Shown here: positions 57,071 to 64,000 of the stretch, piece after piece | Layout of the letters: every line of letters begins with the position of its first letter | Numbering within the stretch: position 1 is the first letter of the stretch | DNA from: Aquipuribacter nitratireducens | Lineage (GTDB): Bacteria; Actinomycetota; Actinomycetes; Actinomycetales; JBBAYJ01 | Length of the DNA stretch: 64,000 nucleotides | Direction of reading: 5' to 3' | Assembly (NCBI RefSeq): GCF_037860835.1 | Contig: NZ_JBBEOG010000001.1 | Span: 620,001 to 684,000, forward strand | Notes under the pieces: generated by a model | Seen by the model: only the letters and a program-made list of their open reading frames with translations | Database searches by the model: none | Told to the model about the DNA's origin: nothing | Translations under genes and position numbers: made by a program

Positions 57071-57976
57071 GTGGACGTCCTCGTGATCGGTGCCTCGGGA
57101 CTCCTCGGGACCGACCTCGTCACGGCGCTGCTGGAGGCCGACCACGAGGTGACCGGGCTCGGTCAGAGCGAGCTCGACGTCCGCACCCTCGCCGTCGACG
57201 ACGAGGACGCCGTCCGTCACGCCGTCGGCGGCCACGACGTCGTCGTCGACGCCGCCGGTCTGCCGCCCGAGGCCGCGGAGCGGCACCCGTCGCTCGCCTT
57301 CGACGTCGACGCCGTCGGGGCCCAGCTCGTCGCGGCGGCGTGCGCACGCACGGGCACCCGGCTCGTCCACGTCTCGAGCGCCGACGTCGTCGCGGGTCAC
57401 CCGCAGGGCTCGCCGGTGCCGGTGACGGCGCCGTTGCGACCCCTCGGAGCCCACGGGCGGGCGCACGCCGCGGGGGAGTGGGCCGTGCGCGCCAGCGGCG
57501 CCGACGCCCTCGTCGTGCGGGCCGGCTGGCTCTACGGCGCCCACGGCGACTGCCTGCCACGCATGCTCGCGGCACTCGCCCGCGAGACGGACGCGCTGCG
57601 GGTCCCCGCGTCGTGGGCGGGGCAGCCGACGTGGACGGTCGACGTCGCGCGCGTCGTCGTCGGCCTGCTGGAGGTCGGGGCCCCCGCCGGGGTCTACCCC
57701 GCGTCCGCCATGGGGTGGACGGACCGGTTCGGCTGGGCGCTGGAGGTGTGGGAGTCGCTGGGCCGGGACCTCGACCTGCTCGAGCCGGTCGAGGGGGAGG
57801 ACCCCGGCGACGACCACGACGACCACGACCACCACGTTGAGCACGACGGTCCCGTGGAGCCGCCGGGCTGGTCCGTCCTCGCGCCCCAGCCGCTGCGGCG
57901 CCTCGGCGTCGAGCCCGTCGGCCCCTGGCGGCTGCGGTGGCAGGAGGCGGCCGACGAGGTCCTCGCCGGCCTCTGA
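57071..57976 (+). CDS. RmlD-like SDR with altered active site
   Basis: A 301-residue extended SDR of the dTDP-4-dehydrorhamnose reductase type: VLVIGASGLLGTDLVTALL (NADPH), DVVVDAAGLPPEAAE, LVHVSSADVVAG and VVRAGWLYGAHGD. The expected catalytic YGxxKxxGE reads HGRAHAAGE, so both the Tyr and the Lys are His. A His/Asp-rich insertion (DDHDDHDHHVEHDG, near residue 255) is also unlike RmlD. It may be an NAD(P)-binding protein without rhamnose activity. The neighbouring LexA box may make it DNA-damage responsive. rmlD is found in this neighbourhood in mycobacteria. Confidence 0.78.
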   Translation: MDVLVIGASGLLGTDLVTALLEADHEVTGLGQSELDVRTLAVDDEDAVRHAVGGHDVVVDAAGLPPEAAERHPSLAFDVDAVGAQLVAAACARTGTRLVHVSSADVVAGHPQGSPVPVTAPLRPLGAHGRAHAAGEWAVRASGADALVVRAGWLYGAHGDCLPRMLAALARETDALRVPASWAGQPTWTVDVARVVVGLLEVGAPAGVYPASAMGWTDRFGWALEVWESLGRDLDLLEPVEGEDPGDDHDDHDHHVEHDGPVEPPGWSVLAPQPLRRLGVEPVGPWRLRWQEAADEVLAGL

Positions 57977-58001
57977 GCCCGCGACCGGCCCGGCCGGGGG
58001 T

Positions 58002-58697
58002 TCAGGCCCGCTCGGCGAGCTCCTGCCGGGCGAGCCGCTCGAGCGCGGCGGGGTCGAGCCCGTCGTGCCACACCACGGACCCGCCGTCCGCCCAGACGGC
58101 GAGCAGGTCGAGCGGGCCGGCGTCGGGGCCCAGCAGCGCCCGCCGCCCGCCCGCGAGCGACGGTGCCGGCGCCGCGCCCGCCGCCCCGGGTGGCAGCTCG
58201 TCGGGGTGCAGCCTCACCTCGGCGGCGTAGTCCACCCAGCCGAGGGTCGCGACGCGGGCGTCGTCCGCGCGCGCGGCCAGCGCCGACGTCGGCACCACGA
58301 GGACGTCGGCCCCCGCGCTCCCGCCGGGCACGTCCGCGCCCTCCGCGACCACGAGGACGTCCGCGCCGACCGCGTCCCCGGCCGGGTCGGCGGCGGTGTC
58401 GGGCGCGGGGCCGGCGGTCCCGGCCGCAGCGCCCAGGTGCCACGCCGCGAGCCACAGCACGGGTGCGCGCCACGAGGCGCCGAGGGCCGTGACGAGCGAG
58501 CCCCCCGCGCCGAGGTCGCAGTCGACCGCGAGCAGGTGAGCGGACTTGGCCACCCAGTTGACGAGCACGCGGCCCGACAGCTCCACCCGCTCGCCGGACC
58601 GCGACACCCACGTGAGCCGCGGCTGCGGCTCGACGGTGAGCGCGTGCAGCAGGCGGGGGACGTCGACGGGCGCCGGTTCGGGGGCGTGCGAGGTCAC
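58002..58697 (-). CDS. TIGR03089 family protein
   Basis: A 231-residue protein of the actinobacterial TIGR03089 type, which resembles a fragment of an adenylating-enzyme fold: LTWVSRSGERVELSGRVLVNW, AKSAHLLAVDCDLGAGGSLV, WRAPVLWLAAWHLGAA, then LLAVWADGGSVVWHDGLD at the C-terminus. Function is unknown. An equivalent lies next to the LCP gene in mycobacteria. The GTG start at 58697 is preceded by CAGGCT 7 bases upstream. A longer in-frame reading to 59510 runs antisense through the glycosyltransferase and is rejected. Confidence 0.8.
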   Translation of the reverse strand: MTSHAPEPAPVDVPRLLHALTVEPQPRLTWVSRSGERVELSGRVLVNWVAKSAHLLAVDCDLGAGGSLVTALGASWRAPVLWLAAWHLGAAAGTAGPAPDTAADPAGDAVGADVLVVAEGADVPGGSAGADVLVVPTSALAARADDARVATLGWVDYAAEVRLHPDELPPGAAGAAPAPSLAGGRRALLGPDAGPLDLLAVWADGGSVVWHDGLDPAALERLARQELAERA

Positions 58698-58772
58698 GCC
58701 CCCGAGCCTGCCACCTGCCGGCGGGCCCGCCTCCGGCACCTCGGCGTGGCGGGGACGCCCAGGTCGCGCGGA

Positions 58773-58778
58773 TACGCT
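58773..58778 (+). promoter_or_regulatory. -10 element of the GT2 gene
   Basis: TACGCT, 9 bases before ATG 58788, a transcript with at most a few leader bases. Confidence 0.45.
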
Positions 58779-58787
58779 GGGCGCCAC

Positions 58788-59816
58788 ATGGACGAGACCA
58801 GCACGGGGGAGCGCAGCCCCCTCACCGCCTCCGGCCCGGCCGCCACCGCGCCACACGGCCCCGACCGGGCCGTCGAGCGCGCCGTGGAGCGCGCCGTCGA
58901 GCAGGCCTTCGACGACGAGCGCGCCACGCGCGTCACCGCGACCGTCGTCCTGCCCTGCTACAACGAGCAGGACCACGTGCTGGAGGAGATCGAGCGCATC
59001 AGCGCGGCCCTGGACGCCGACGGCATGTCGTACGAGCTGCTCGTCATCGACGACGCCTCGACCGACGACACGCTGGCGGTCCTCCGGGCCGCGCAGGCGC
59101 AGTACCCCCGCATGCGGCTGCTGCCGTTCCGCCGCAACGGCGGCGCCGGCACCGCCCGCCGCATCGGCACCCGGGAGGCCCGCGGCGAGATCGTCGTGTG
59201 GACCGACGCCGACATGACGTACCCCAACGAGCGGATCCCCGAGCTCGTCCGGGAGGTCCTCGACGACCCGTCCATCGACCAGGTGGTCGGCGCGCGCCTC
59301 ACCGAGGAGGGCACGCACCGCTGGGCGCGGGTGCCGGCGAAGTGGCTCATCCGCAAGTTCGCCGAGGTGCTGACCAAGCAGCGCATACCCGACCTCAACT
59401 CGGGGCTGCGGGCCTTCCGCCGCGACGTCGCCCTGCCCTACCTGCGCCTGCTGCCGCCGGGCTTCTCGTGCGTGACGACGCTGACGATCTCGTTCCTGTC
59501 GAACCAGCACGACATCCGCTACGTCCCGATCGAGTACAAGAAGCGCTCCGGGGTGTCGAAGTTCAAGTTCTTCCGCGACGCCTACCGCTACCTGCTCCAG
59601 GTGCTCCGCATGGTCATGTACTTCGACCCGCTGCGCGTGCTCCTGCCCGTCGCGCTCGTCCTGCTCGGCCTCGGCACCGCGAAGCTCGTCTACGACCAGT
59701 TCCAGGCGCTGTTCAGCCTCGCCGACAACACCGTCCTCATCCTGCTGAGCGGGCTCCTCATCGGCATGATGGCCCTGCTGGCCGACCTCATCGTCCGGTC
59801 GCGGGACAGCCCCTGA
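58788..59816 (+). CDS. Family 2 glycosyltransferase with two C-terminal membrane segments
   Basis: A 342-residue GT-A glycosyltransferase. ATVVLPCYNEQDHVLEEIERI starts the fold, VIDDASTDDT and VVWTDADMTYPNERIP (DxD-like DAD) bind the nucleotide sugar and metal, and LNSGLRAFRRDVALPYLRLL follows. Two membrane segments lie near residues 280 and 315 (VLLPVALVLLGLGTAKLVYD and TVLILLSGLLIGMMALLADL). The layout is that of dolichol/polyprenyl-phosphate mannosyl- or glucosyltransferases. It is followed by an LPG-synthase-type membrane protein, possibly its partner. Confidence 0.9.
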   Translation: MDETSTGERSPLTASGPAATAPHGPDRAVERAVERAVEQAFDDERATRVTATVVLPCYNEQDHVLEEIERISAALDADGMSYELLVIDDASTDDTLAVLRAAQAQYPRMRLLPFRRNGGAGTARRIGTREARGEIVVWTDADMTYPNERIPELVREVLDDPSIDQVVGARLTEEGTHRWARVPAKWLIRKFAEVLTKQRIPDLNSGLRAFRRDVALPYLRLLPPGFSCVTTLTISFLSNQHDIRYVPIEYKKRSGVSKFKFFRDAYRYLLQVLRMVMYFDPLRVLLPVALVLLGLGTAKLVYDQFQALFSLADNTVLILLSGLLIGMMALLADLIVRSRDSP

Positions 59817-59875
59817 CCACGAGGGGGACCGACACCGGGGCCCCCACGGGGTCCCGCGCGCGACACGGAGGTGCT

Positions 59876-60871
59876 GTGGCGGGCCGAGGACCGGGGGGCG
59901 GGATGGCGCGGCTGGCGGACCTCGTGCGCTCGCGGGCCTTCCGCGGCGTCTTCCTCGGCGTCACGGTCGTGCTCGCCGCGGTCGCGCTCGCGCTGGACTG
60001 GGAGGAGTTCGCCGCCGGCGTGCGGCGGCTCGGTCCGCCGAGCCTCGTCCTGGCCGCGGTCTTCACCGTCGGCAACATCCTCCTGTCCGCGGCCGCCTGG
60101 CGTTCCGTCCTCGCCGACCTCGGCAGCCGGCTGTCGTGGGGCGCCACGAGCCACGTGTTCCTCGTCGGCCAGCTCGGCAAGTACCTGCCCGGCTCGCTGT
60201 GGCACGTCGTCGCGCAGGTCGAGCTCGCGGCCGACCACGGGGTGTCCCGACGGCGCTCGGCGTCCGCGACCGTCGTCCACGTCGTCGTCGTGTTCGCCAC
60301 CGCGCTGCTGCTCGGCGTCGCGGGCTTCGCGCTCGTCCCCGACCTGCTGCCCGGCGGCTACACCTGGGTGGCGCTGCTCGTCGTCCCGCTGCTCGTGCTG
60401 CTGTGGCCACCGGTGCTCAACCGGGTGCTCGCGCGGGTGCTCGCGATCGCCCGGCGGCCCCCGCTGGAGCACAGCATCAGCCACGCAGGGGCGTGGCGGA
60501 CGACGGCGCTGGCGTTCGCGTCGTGGTGCAGCATCGGCGCCCAGACGGTCGTGCTCGTCGCGCGCGTCGGCGACCAGCCGCTGTCGGTGCGCCTCGTCGT
60601 GCTCGGGGTCACCGCCTTCGCCCTCGCGTGGTGCGTCGGCTTCGCCACCGTCGTGAGCCCCGCGGGGGCCGGGGCCCGCGAGGCCGCCCTCGTGCTCATG
60701 CTGTCGGGGGTGATGTCGCCGGGGCGGGCGCTGCTCGTCGCCGTCGTGTCCCGCGTCCTCATGACCACGGCCGACCTGTCCCTCGCCGGGCTCGCGCTCG
60801 TCGGCGACCGGCGCCGGGCGCGCGGCCGGGTGCGGCGAGCCGCGGCCCCGCAGGAGGGCGGGGGCGCGTGA
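59876..60871 (+). CDS. Lysylphosphatidylglycerol synthase transmembrane (UPF0104/AglD) family protein, second copy
   Basis: A 331-residue polytopic protein related to the one at 49.9 kb: HVFLVGQLGKYLPGSLWHVVAQVELA and VVSPAGAGAREAALVLML are the family loops, with about eight membrane segments. GTG 59876 is preferred because GGAGG lies 4 bases upstream; ATG 59903 would be 9 residues shorter. It follows a polyprenyl-phosphate-type GT2, and its stop overlaps the glycosylase start (GTGA, 60868-60871). It may flip the lipid-linked sugar. Confidence 0.82.
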   Translation: MAGRGPGGGMARLADLVRSRAFRGVFLGVTVVLAAVALALDWEEFAAGVRRLGPPSLVLAAVFTVGNILLSAAAWRSVLADLGSRLSWGATSHVFLVGQLGKYLPGSLWHVVAQVELAADHGVSRRRSASATVVHVVVVFATALLLGVAGFALVPDLLPGGYTWVALLVVPLLVLLWPPVLNRVLARVLAIARRPPLEHSISHAGAWRTTALAFASWCSIGAQTVVLVARVGDQPLSVRLVVLGVTAFALAWCVGFATVVSPAGAGAREAALVLMLSGVMSPGRALLVAVVSRVLMTTADLSLAGLALVGDRRRARGRVRRAAAPQEGGGA

Positions 60872-61836
60872 GCGCGGCGTGCTCGCGCACGCGGGAGTGG
60901 CGCCCCGGCCGGCCCGTCGACCTCCCCGCCACCACGGGCACCCTCGCCCGCGGTGGCGGCGACCCGAGCCACCGTCGCGCGGGTGAGGCCGCCCTGTGGC
61001 GGGCGACCCGGACGCCCGACGGGCCGGCGCTCCTCCACGTCCGCGTCGTCGCGCCGCTCGGTCTCGTCCACGCCGAGGCGTGGGGCCCCGGTGCCTCGTG
61101 GGTGCTCGACGGCGTCCCCGAGCTCCTGGGGGACGCCGACCCGGGGTACGACGACTTCCGGCCCCGTCCGGAGCACCCCCTCCTCGTCGACGCGTGGCGT
61201 CGCCGCCCGGGCCTGCGCACGCCCCGCACGCGCGCGGTCCTCGAGGCGCTCGCGTGGGCCGGGCTCGAGCAGGTCGTCACGGGCAAGGAGTCCCGCCGCT
61301 CCATGCGCCTGCTCCTGCGCCGCTACGGCGAGCCCGCCCCCGGTGCTCCCGCGGCGCCGGGCGGACCGGCCGCCGGGATGCTCGTGCCCCCCGCGCCGCG
61401 GGACTGGGCCCGCGTGCCGTCGTGGGAGTGGCTGCGGGCGGGTGTCGAGCGCCGCCGCAGTGCCGTCGTGCTCCGCGCGGCGGGGGTCGCCGGTCGGCTC
61501 GAGGCGACGCTCGGCCTCGACCACGCAGCAGCGGACCGCGCGCTGCGGAGCCTGCCGGGCGTCGGGCGGTGGACGTCGGCGGAGGTGCGCCAGCGCGCCC
61601 ACGGCGACCCGGACGCCTTCAGCTTCGACGACTACCACGTCGCGAAGGACGTCTCGTGGGCGCTCACCGGCGAGGTGCTCGACGACGACGGGTGCGCAGA
61701 GGTCATCGCCTGCTACACCGGGCACCGCTACCGCGTCCAGCGCCTCCTCGAGGTCGCCGGCGCCCGTCGACCGCGCCGGGCGCCGCGCATGACGCTGCCG
61801 ACCCACACCCCTGCGGCGACGGGCGGGCGCTCCTAG
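60868..61836 (+). CDS. AlkA-like DNA-3-methyladenine glycosylase (HhH-GPD)
   Basis: A 322-residue base-excision glycosylase. The helix-hairpin-helix LRSLPGVGRWTSAEVRQRA is followed by DPDAFSFDDYHVAKDVSWAL with the catalytic Asp, then YTGHRYRVQRLLEVAG. No iron-sulfur cluster Cys set follows, matching the AlkA group. It removes alkylated purines. The N-terminal 150 residues are less conserved. Co-translated with the membrane protein upstream, but likely functionally separate; its last 4 bases overlap the convergent cofE. Confidence 0.85.
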   Translation: MSAACSRTREWRPGRPVDLPATTGTLARGGGDPSHRRAGEAALWRATRTPDGPALLHVRVVAPLGLVHAEAWGPGASWVLDGVPELLGDADPGYDDFRPRPEHPLLVDAWRRRPGLRTPRTRAVLEALAWAGLEQVVTGKESRRSMRLLLRRYGEPAPGAPAAPGGPAAGMLVPPAPRDWARVPSWEWLRAGVERRRSAVVLRAAGVAGRLEATLGLDHAAADRALRSLPGVGRWTSAEVRQRAHGDPDAFSFDDYHVAKDVSWALTGEVLDDDGCAEVIACYTGHRYRVQRLLEVAGARRPRRAPRMTLPTHTPAATGGRS

Positions 61837-62954
61837 GCCGGGAGCTCCTGGGACGGCGGCGTCGCCCCCGCCGGGACCGGACGGACGCGCAGAAGTGCGC
61901 CGTCCGCCTCGACCCCGCAGCGGAGCCCCTCCGCGCGGGCGGCGACGACGACCCGCTCCGCGACCCGGGCGGCGCGGACGACGTCCTCGACGGAGGTCCC
62001 GCCGGCGGTCCCAGCGGCGGTGACGGTGACCTCCTCGGGGCCCGGGCCCGCGGCGAGGGCGACGGCGCCGAGCAGCCCGTCCGCCCGTGCCCCCGTCCTC
62101 GCCACGGCGGCGGCGCGCGCGAGGACGCCCACGACGTCGGAGGGGTCCGGCGCGGCCGGGGCGAGCGGCACCCCCGCGGTGCCCGGCGGGCAGCCGAGCG
62201 CCGCGCGCACCGACTCGACGGTCCCGGTCGCGAACCAGTCGCCCGGCCCGAAGCGCACGAGCCCGGCGGCACCCGGCCCGTCGTCCGCCGTCACGTGGTG
62301 GCCCAGCCCGTGGACCACGACCGCGGGGACGCCGTCGGCCTTGCCCTTGACGAGCTCGGCGGCCGCGGCCACCTCGTCCGCGACCGCCCGCACCGTCACC
62401 GACAGGGCGCCACCGTCGGCGTCGGTGCCGCCCCGGAGGTCGTCGACCGGCTGCAGGCCCGCCGCCCCGAGGGCGAAGTCGGTCTGCCCCACGCGCCACG
62501 GCCTGCCCGAGGTGTCGGACAGCACGACCGCCGGACGCGTGCCGCACCGCGCCGCGACCTCCCGGCGCAGGCGTGCGGCCGCCGCATCGGGGTCCCGCGG
62601 CAGGACGAGGACGCGGCCGCCCCCCTCCGGCCCGGCGTTCGACGCGTCGACGCCGGCGGCGGCCATCACCGGGCCCGCCGCGGCGCGGACGATGCGGGTC
62701 GTGCCGTTCGGCGTCGTCCGCTCCGCCACGACGCCTGCGCTCTCCTCGAGCACCGCGGTCTCCCGGTCGTCGCGCCACAGGCCGAGCGCCTTCGCCACGA
62801 CCTTGCTCGACACGACGAGGACGTCGTCGTCGACCAGGCGGTGGCCCGCCCGCTCGGCGGCGGAGACGAGGAGGGCGGCGAGGTCGTCGCCGGTGAGGAC
62901 CGCGCCGATGCCGGTGAGGGGCACGACACCCAGCGGCCGCGGGGCGGTGCTCAC
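61833..62954 (-). CDS. cofE: F420-0:gamma-glutamyl ligase (CofE/FbiB N-domain) without nitroreductase domain
   Basis: A 373-residue protein. The CofE part (about 1-245) has PLTGIGAVLTGDDLAALL, VVSSKVVAKALG, TTPNGTTRIVRAAAGPVMAA, VLSDTSGRPWRVGQTDFALG and GKADGVPAVVVHGLGHHV. It adds glutamates to the lactyl side chain of F420. Mycobacterial FbiB is about 450 residues with an FMN nitroreductase domain; here the last 120 residues are an Ala/Val-rich region (VVGVLARAAAVARTGARADG) with no such motif. The GTG start overlaps the cofD stop. Confidence 0.9.
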   Translation of the reverse strand: MSTAPRPLGVVPLTGIGAVLTGDDLAALLVSAAERAGHRLVDDDVLVVSSKVVAKALGLWRDDRETAVLEESAGVVAERTTPNGTTRIVRAAAGPVMAAAGVDASNAGPEGGGRVLVLPRDPDAAAARLRREVAARCGTRPAVVLSDTSGRPWRVGQTDFALGAAGLQPVDDLRGGTDADGGALSVTVRAVADEVAAAAELVKGKADGVPAVVVHGLGHHVTADDGPGAAGLVRFGPGDWFATGTVESVRAALGCPPGTAGVPLAPAAPDPSDVVGVLARAAAVARTGARADGLLGAVALAAGPGPEEVTVTAAGTAGGTSVEDVVRAARVAERVVVAARAEGLRCGVEADGALLRVRPVPAGATPPSQELPA

Positions 62955-63997
62955 GCCGCGGCCCGGCGGTCGAGGGCGACCTGCAGGGCGGTCCCCGCCA
63001 GCCGCGCCGCGCCGGTGCGGTCGCGCATGAGGAGGTCGGTGCCGTGCAGCGACGGCGGGGCCGACGGTCCGGCTGAGGCGCGACCGGCGTCCTCGCCGAG
63101 CGCCGCCCGCGTGTCGGCGAGGTCGGTGTCGTCGACGAGCCACGCGTCGAGGACGTCCGCCAGGAGCGTCGCGACACCCGCGGCGGTCGCCGGCACGTCC
63201 AGGGCGGCCAGGCACGCCTCCGCCATCCCGCGCACGGCCCGGCCGCCGACGAGCGGGGACACCCCGACGACCGGTGCGGCGGTCCCGCGCAGGGCGTCCC
63301 GGACGCCGGGGAGCGCGAGGACGGGCCCGAGGGACACGACGGGGTTGCTGGGGGGGAGGAGGACGACGTCGGCGCCCCGCAGCGCGTCGAGGACACCGGG
63401 GCCCGGCGCCGCGGCGTCGAGACCAAGGAGCGGGAAGCCGAGCGCCGGCACCTCCGCCCGCAGCCGGACCCACCACTCCTGGAGGTGGACCGCGCGACGC
63501 TCCGGGTCCGCGACGACGACGTGCGTCTCGACGGGCTGGTCGCTCATCGGCAGCAGCCGCACGCCCGGCTGCCACCGCTCGCACAGGGCGCGCGTGACCT
63601 CCGACAGGGGGTAGCCGGCCCCCAGCATGCGGGTGCGGACGAGGTGGGTGGCGAGGTCCCGGTCCCCGAGGGTGAACCACGCGGGGCCTGCGCCGTAGGC
63701 CGCCAGCTCCGCCGCGACCTCGTGGGTGTCGCCCGCCCGTCCCCAGCCCTGCGTCTCGTCGACGCCGCCGCCGAGGGTGTACATGAGCGTGTCGAGGTCG
63801 GGGCACACCCGCAGACCGTGCAGCGTGATGTCGTCGCCGGTGTTCGCGACGACCGTCACCTCGGCGGCGAGTCCCGCGGCGTCGAGGTGGTCCCGCAGGC
63901 CGCGCAGGAACCGGGCGCCGCCGACGCCCCCGGAGACGGCCGCGACACGGAGCGGTGCGCGGGACGTGTCAGGCTCGTCGGGCGCGGCAGGGGGCAC
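62951..63997 (-). CDS. cofD: 2-phospho-L-lactate transferase / FbiA (start near window edge)
   Basis: A protein of at least 348 residues. VAAVSGGVGGARFLRGLRDHL, VVANTGDDITLHGLRVCPDLDTLMYTLGG (two blocks), LGDRDLATHLVRTRMLGAG, MSDQPVETHV and LLPPSNPVVSLGPVLALPGV are the CofD family motifs; it joins a lactyl or phosphoenolpyruvyl guanosine donor to Fo, giving F420-0 or its dehydro form. The GTG at 63997 is the first start within the window. An earlier start beyond the edge is possible, but the SGGVGGARF motif near residue 21 makes this one reasonable. Confidence 0.9.
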   Translation of the reverse strand: MPPAAPDEPDTSRAPLRVAAVSGGVGGARFLRGLRDHLDAAGLAAEVTVVANTGDDITLHGLRVCPDLDTLMYTLGGGVDETQGWGRAGDTHEVAAELAAYGAGPAWFTLGDRDLATHLVRTRMLGAGYPLSEVTRALCERWQPGVRLLPMSDQPVETHVVVADPERRAVHLQEWWVRLRAEVPALGFPLLGLDAAAPGPGVLDALRGADVVLLPPSNPVVSLGPVLALPGVRDALRGTAAPVVGVSPLVGGRAVRGMAEACLAALDVPATAAGVATLLADVLDAWLVDDTDLADTRAALGEDAGRASAGPSAPPSLHGTDLLMRDRTGAARLAGTALQVALDRRAAA

Positions 63998-64000
63998 GGC

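Noticed and set aside
58002-59510. 502-codon open frame on the minus strand through the GT2 gene
   Set aside because: Only the part after 58697 has the TIGR03089 pattern. The rest is antisense to a well-supported glycosyltransferase.
43709-60871. Envelope genes as one capsule or exopolysaccharide cluster
   Set aside because: There is no flippase-polymerase pair (Wzx/Wzy) or chain-length regulator, and unrelated genes (CoA-transferase, HNH, TIGR03089) are interspersed with many separate promoters.

Overview
The window is about 75% GC chromosomal DNA from an actinomycete. It is gene-dense, with about 50 protein genes, mostly GTG starts and four-base stop/start overlaps. The phylum call rests on several lineage markers: an acyl-CoA carboxylase epsilon subunit beside accD and maf, F420 genes, a DUF222/13E12-type HNH gene, a mycobacterial-type LexA box and many TANNNT promoters placed for leaderless mRNAs. 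Genus cannot be fixed; a Micrococcales- or Kineosporiales-like organism is my guess. No tRNA, rRNA, phage, IS element or CRISPR array was found.

Layout. 1-6.4 kb: a deoxynucleoside-salvage module on the minus strand (purine nucleoside phosphorylase, phosphosugar mutase, deoC, two aldehyde dehydrogenases) interrupted by a divergent PH-like membrane gene. 6.5-11.4 kb: a DUF418-like membrane protein, a cyclotransferase-like protein, an LpdA-type flavoprotein and the biotin carboxylase/BCCP subunit. 11.6-16.1 kb: a complete sugar ABC importer (binding lipoprotein, two permeases, ATPase). 16.1-23.2 kb: map, ackA-pta, then an acyl-CoA dehydrogenase coupled to a carboxyltransferase. 23.15-23.5 kb: a non-coding array of 52-bp tandem repeats. 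23.5-33 kb: a chemoreceptor gene and the operon accD-TPM-pspA-accE-DUF885-maf. 33-39.4 kb: an ABC exporter, birA, an adenylate cyclase, an enoyl-CoA hydratase, gtrA and purK-purE. 39.4-60.9 kb: envelope genes (LCP protein, UDP-glucose dehydrogenase, a peptidoglycan amidase and a SpoIID protein sharing repeats, two GDP-mannose dehydratase-like genes, two LPG-synthase-type membrane proteins, galE, glycosyltransferases), with a CoA-transferase pair, a broken HNH gene and an RmlD-like protein in between. 60.9-64 kb: an AlkA-like glycosylase and the F420 genes cofE-cofD.

How they fit. PNP, mutase, DeoC and ALDH form a route from deoxynucleosides to acetaldehyde and acetate or acetyl-CoA, and AckA-Pta interconverts acetate and acetyl-CoA. 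The biotin carboxylase, accD, accE and birA are the parts of a propionyl/acetyl-CoA carboxylase. The gene content follows, from memory, the M. tuberculosis stretch from fbiA-fbiB through rmlD, LCP, fadE25, purE-purK, gtrA, birA, accD5-accE5, maf, accA3 and lpdA to deoD-pmmB. The parts that stand out from that backbone are the two peptidoglycan proteins with a shared six-fold repeat, the TPM-PspA insertion in the acc operon, the 52-bp array, and the LexA box between a broken HNH gene and an RmlD-like gene with an altered active site.
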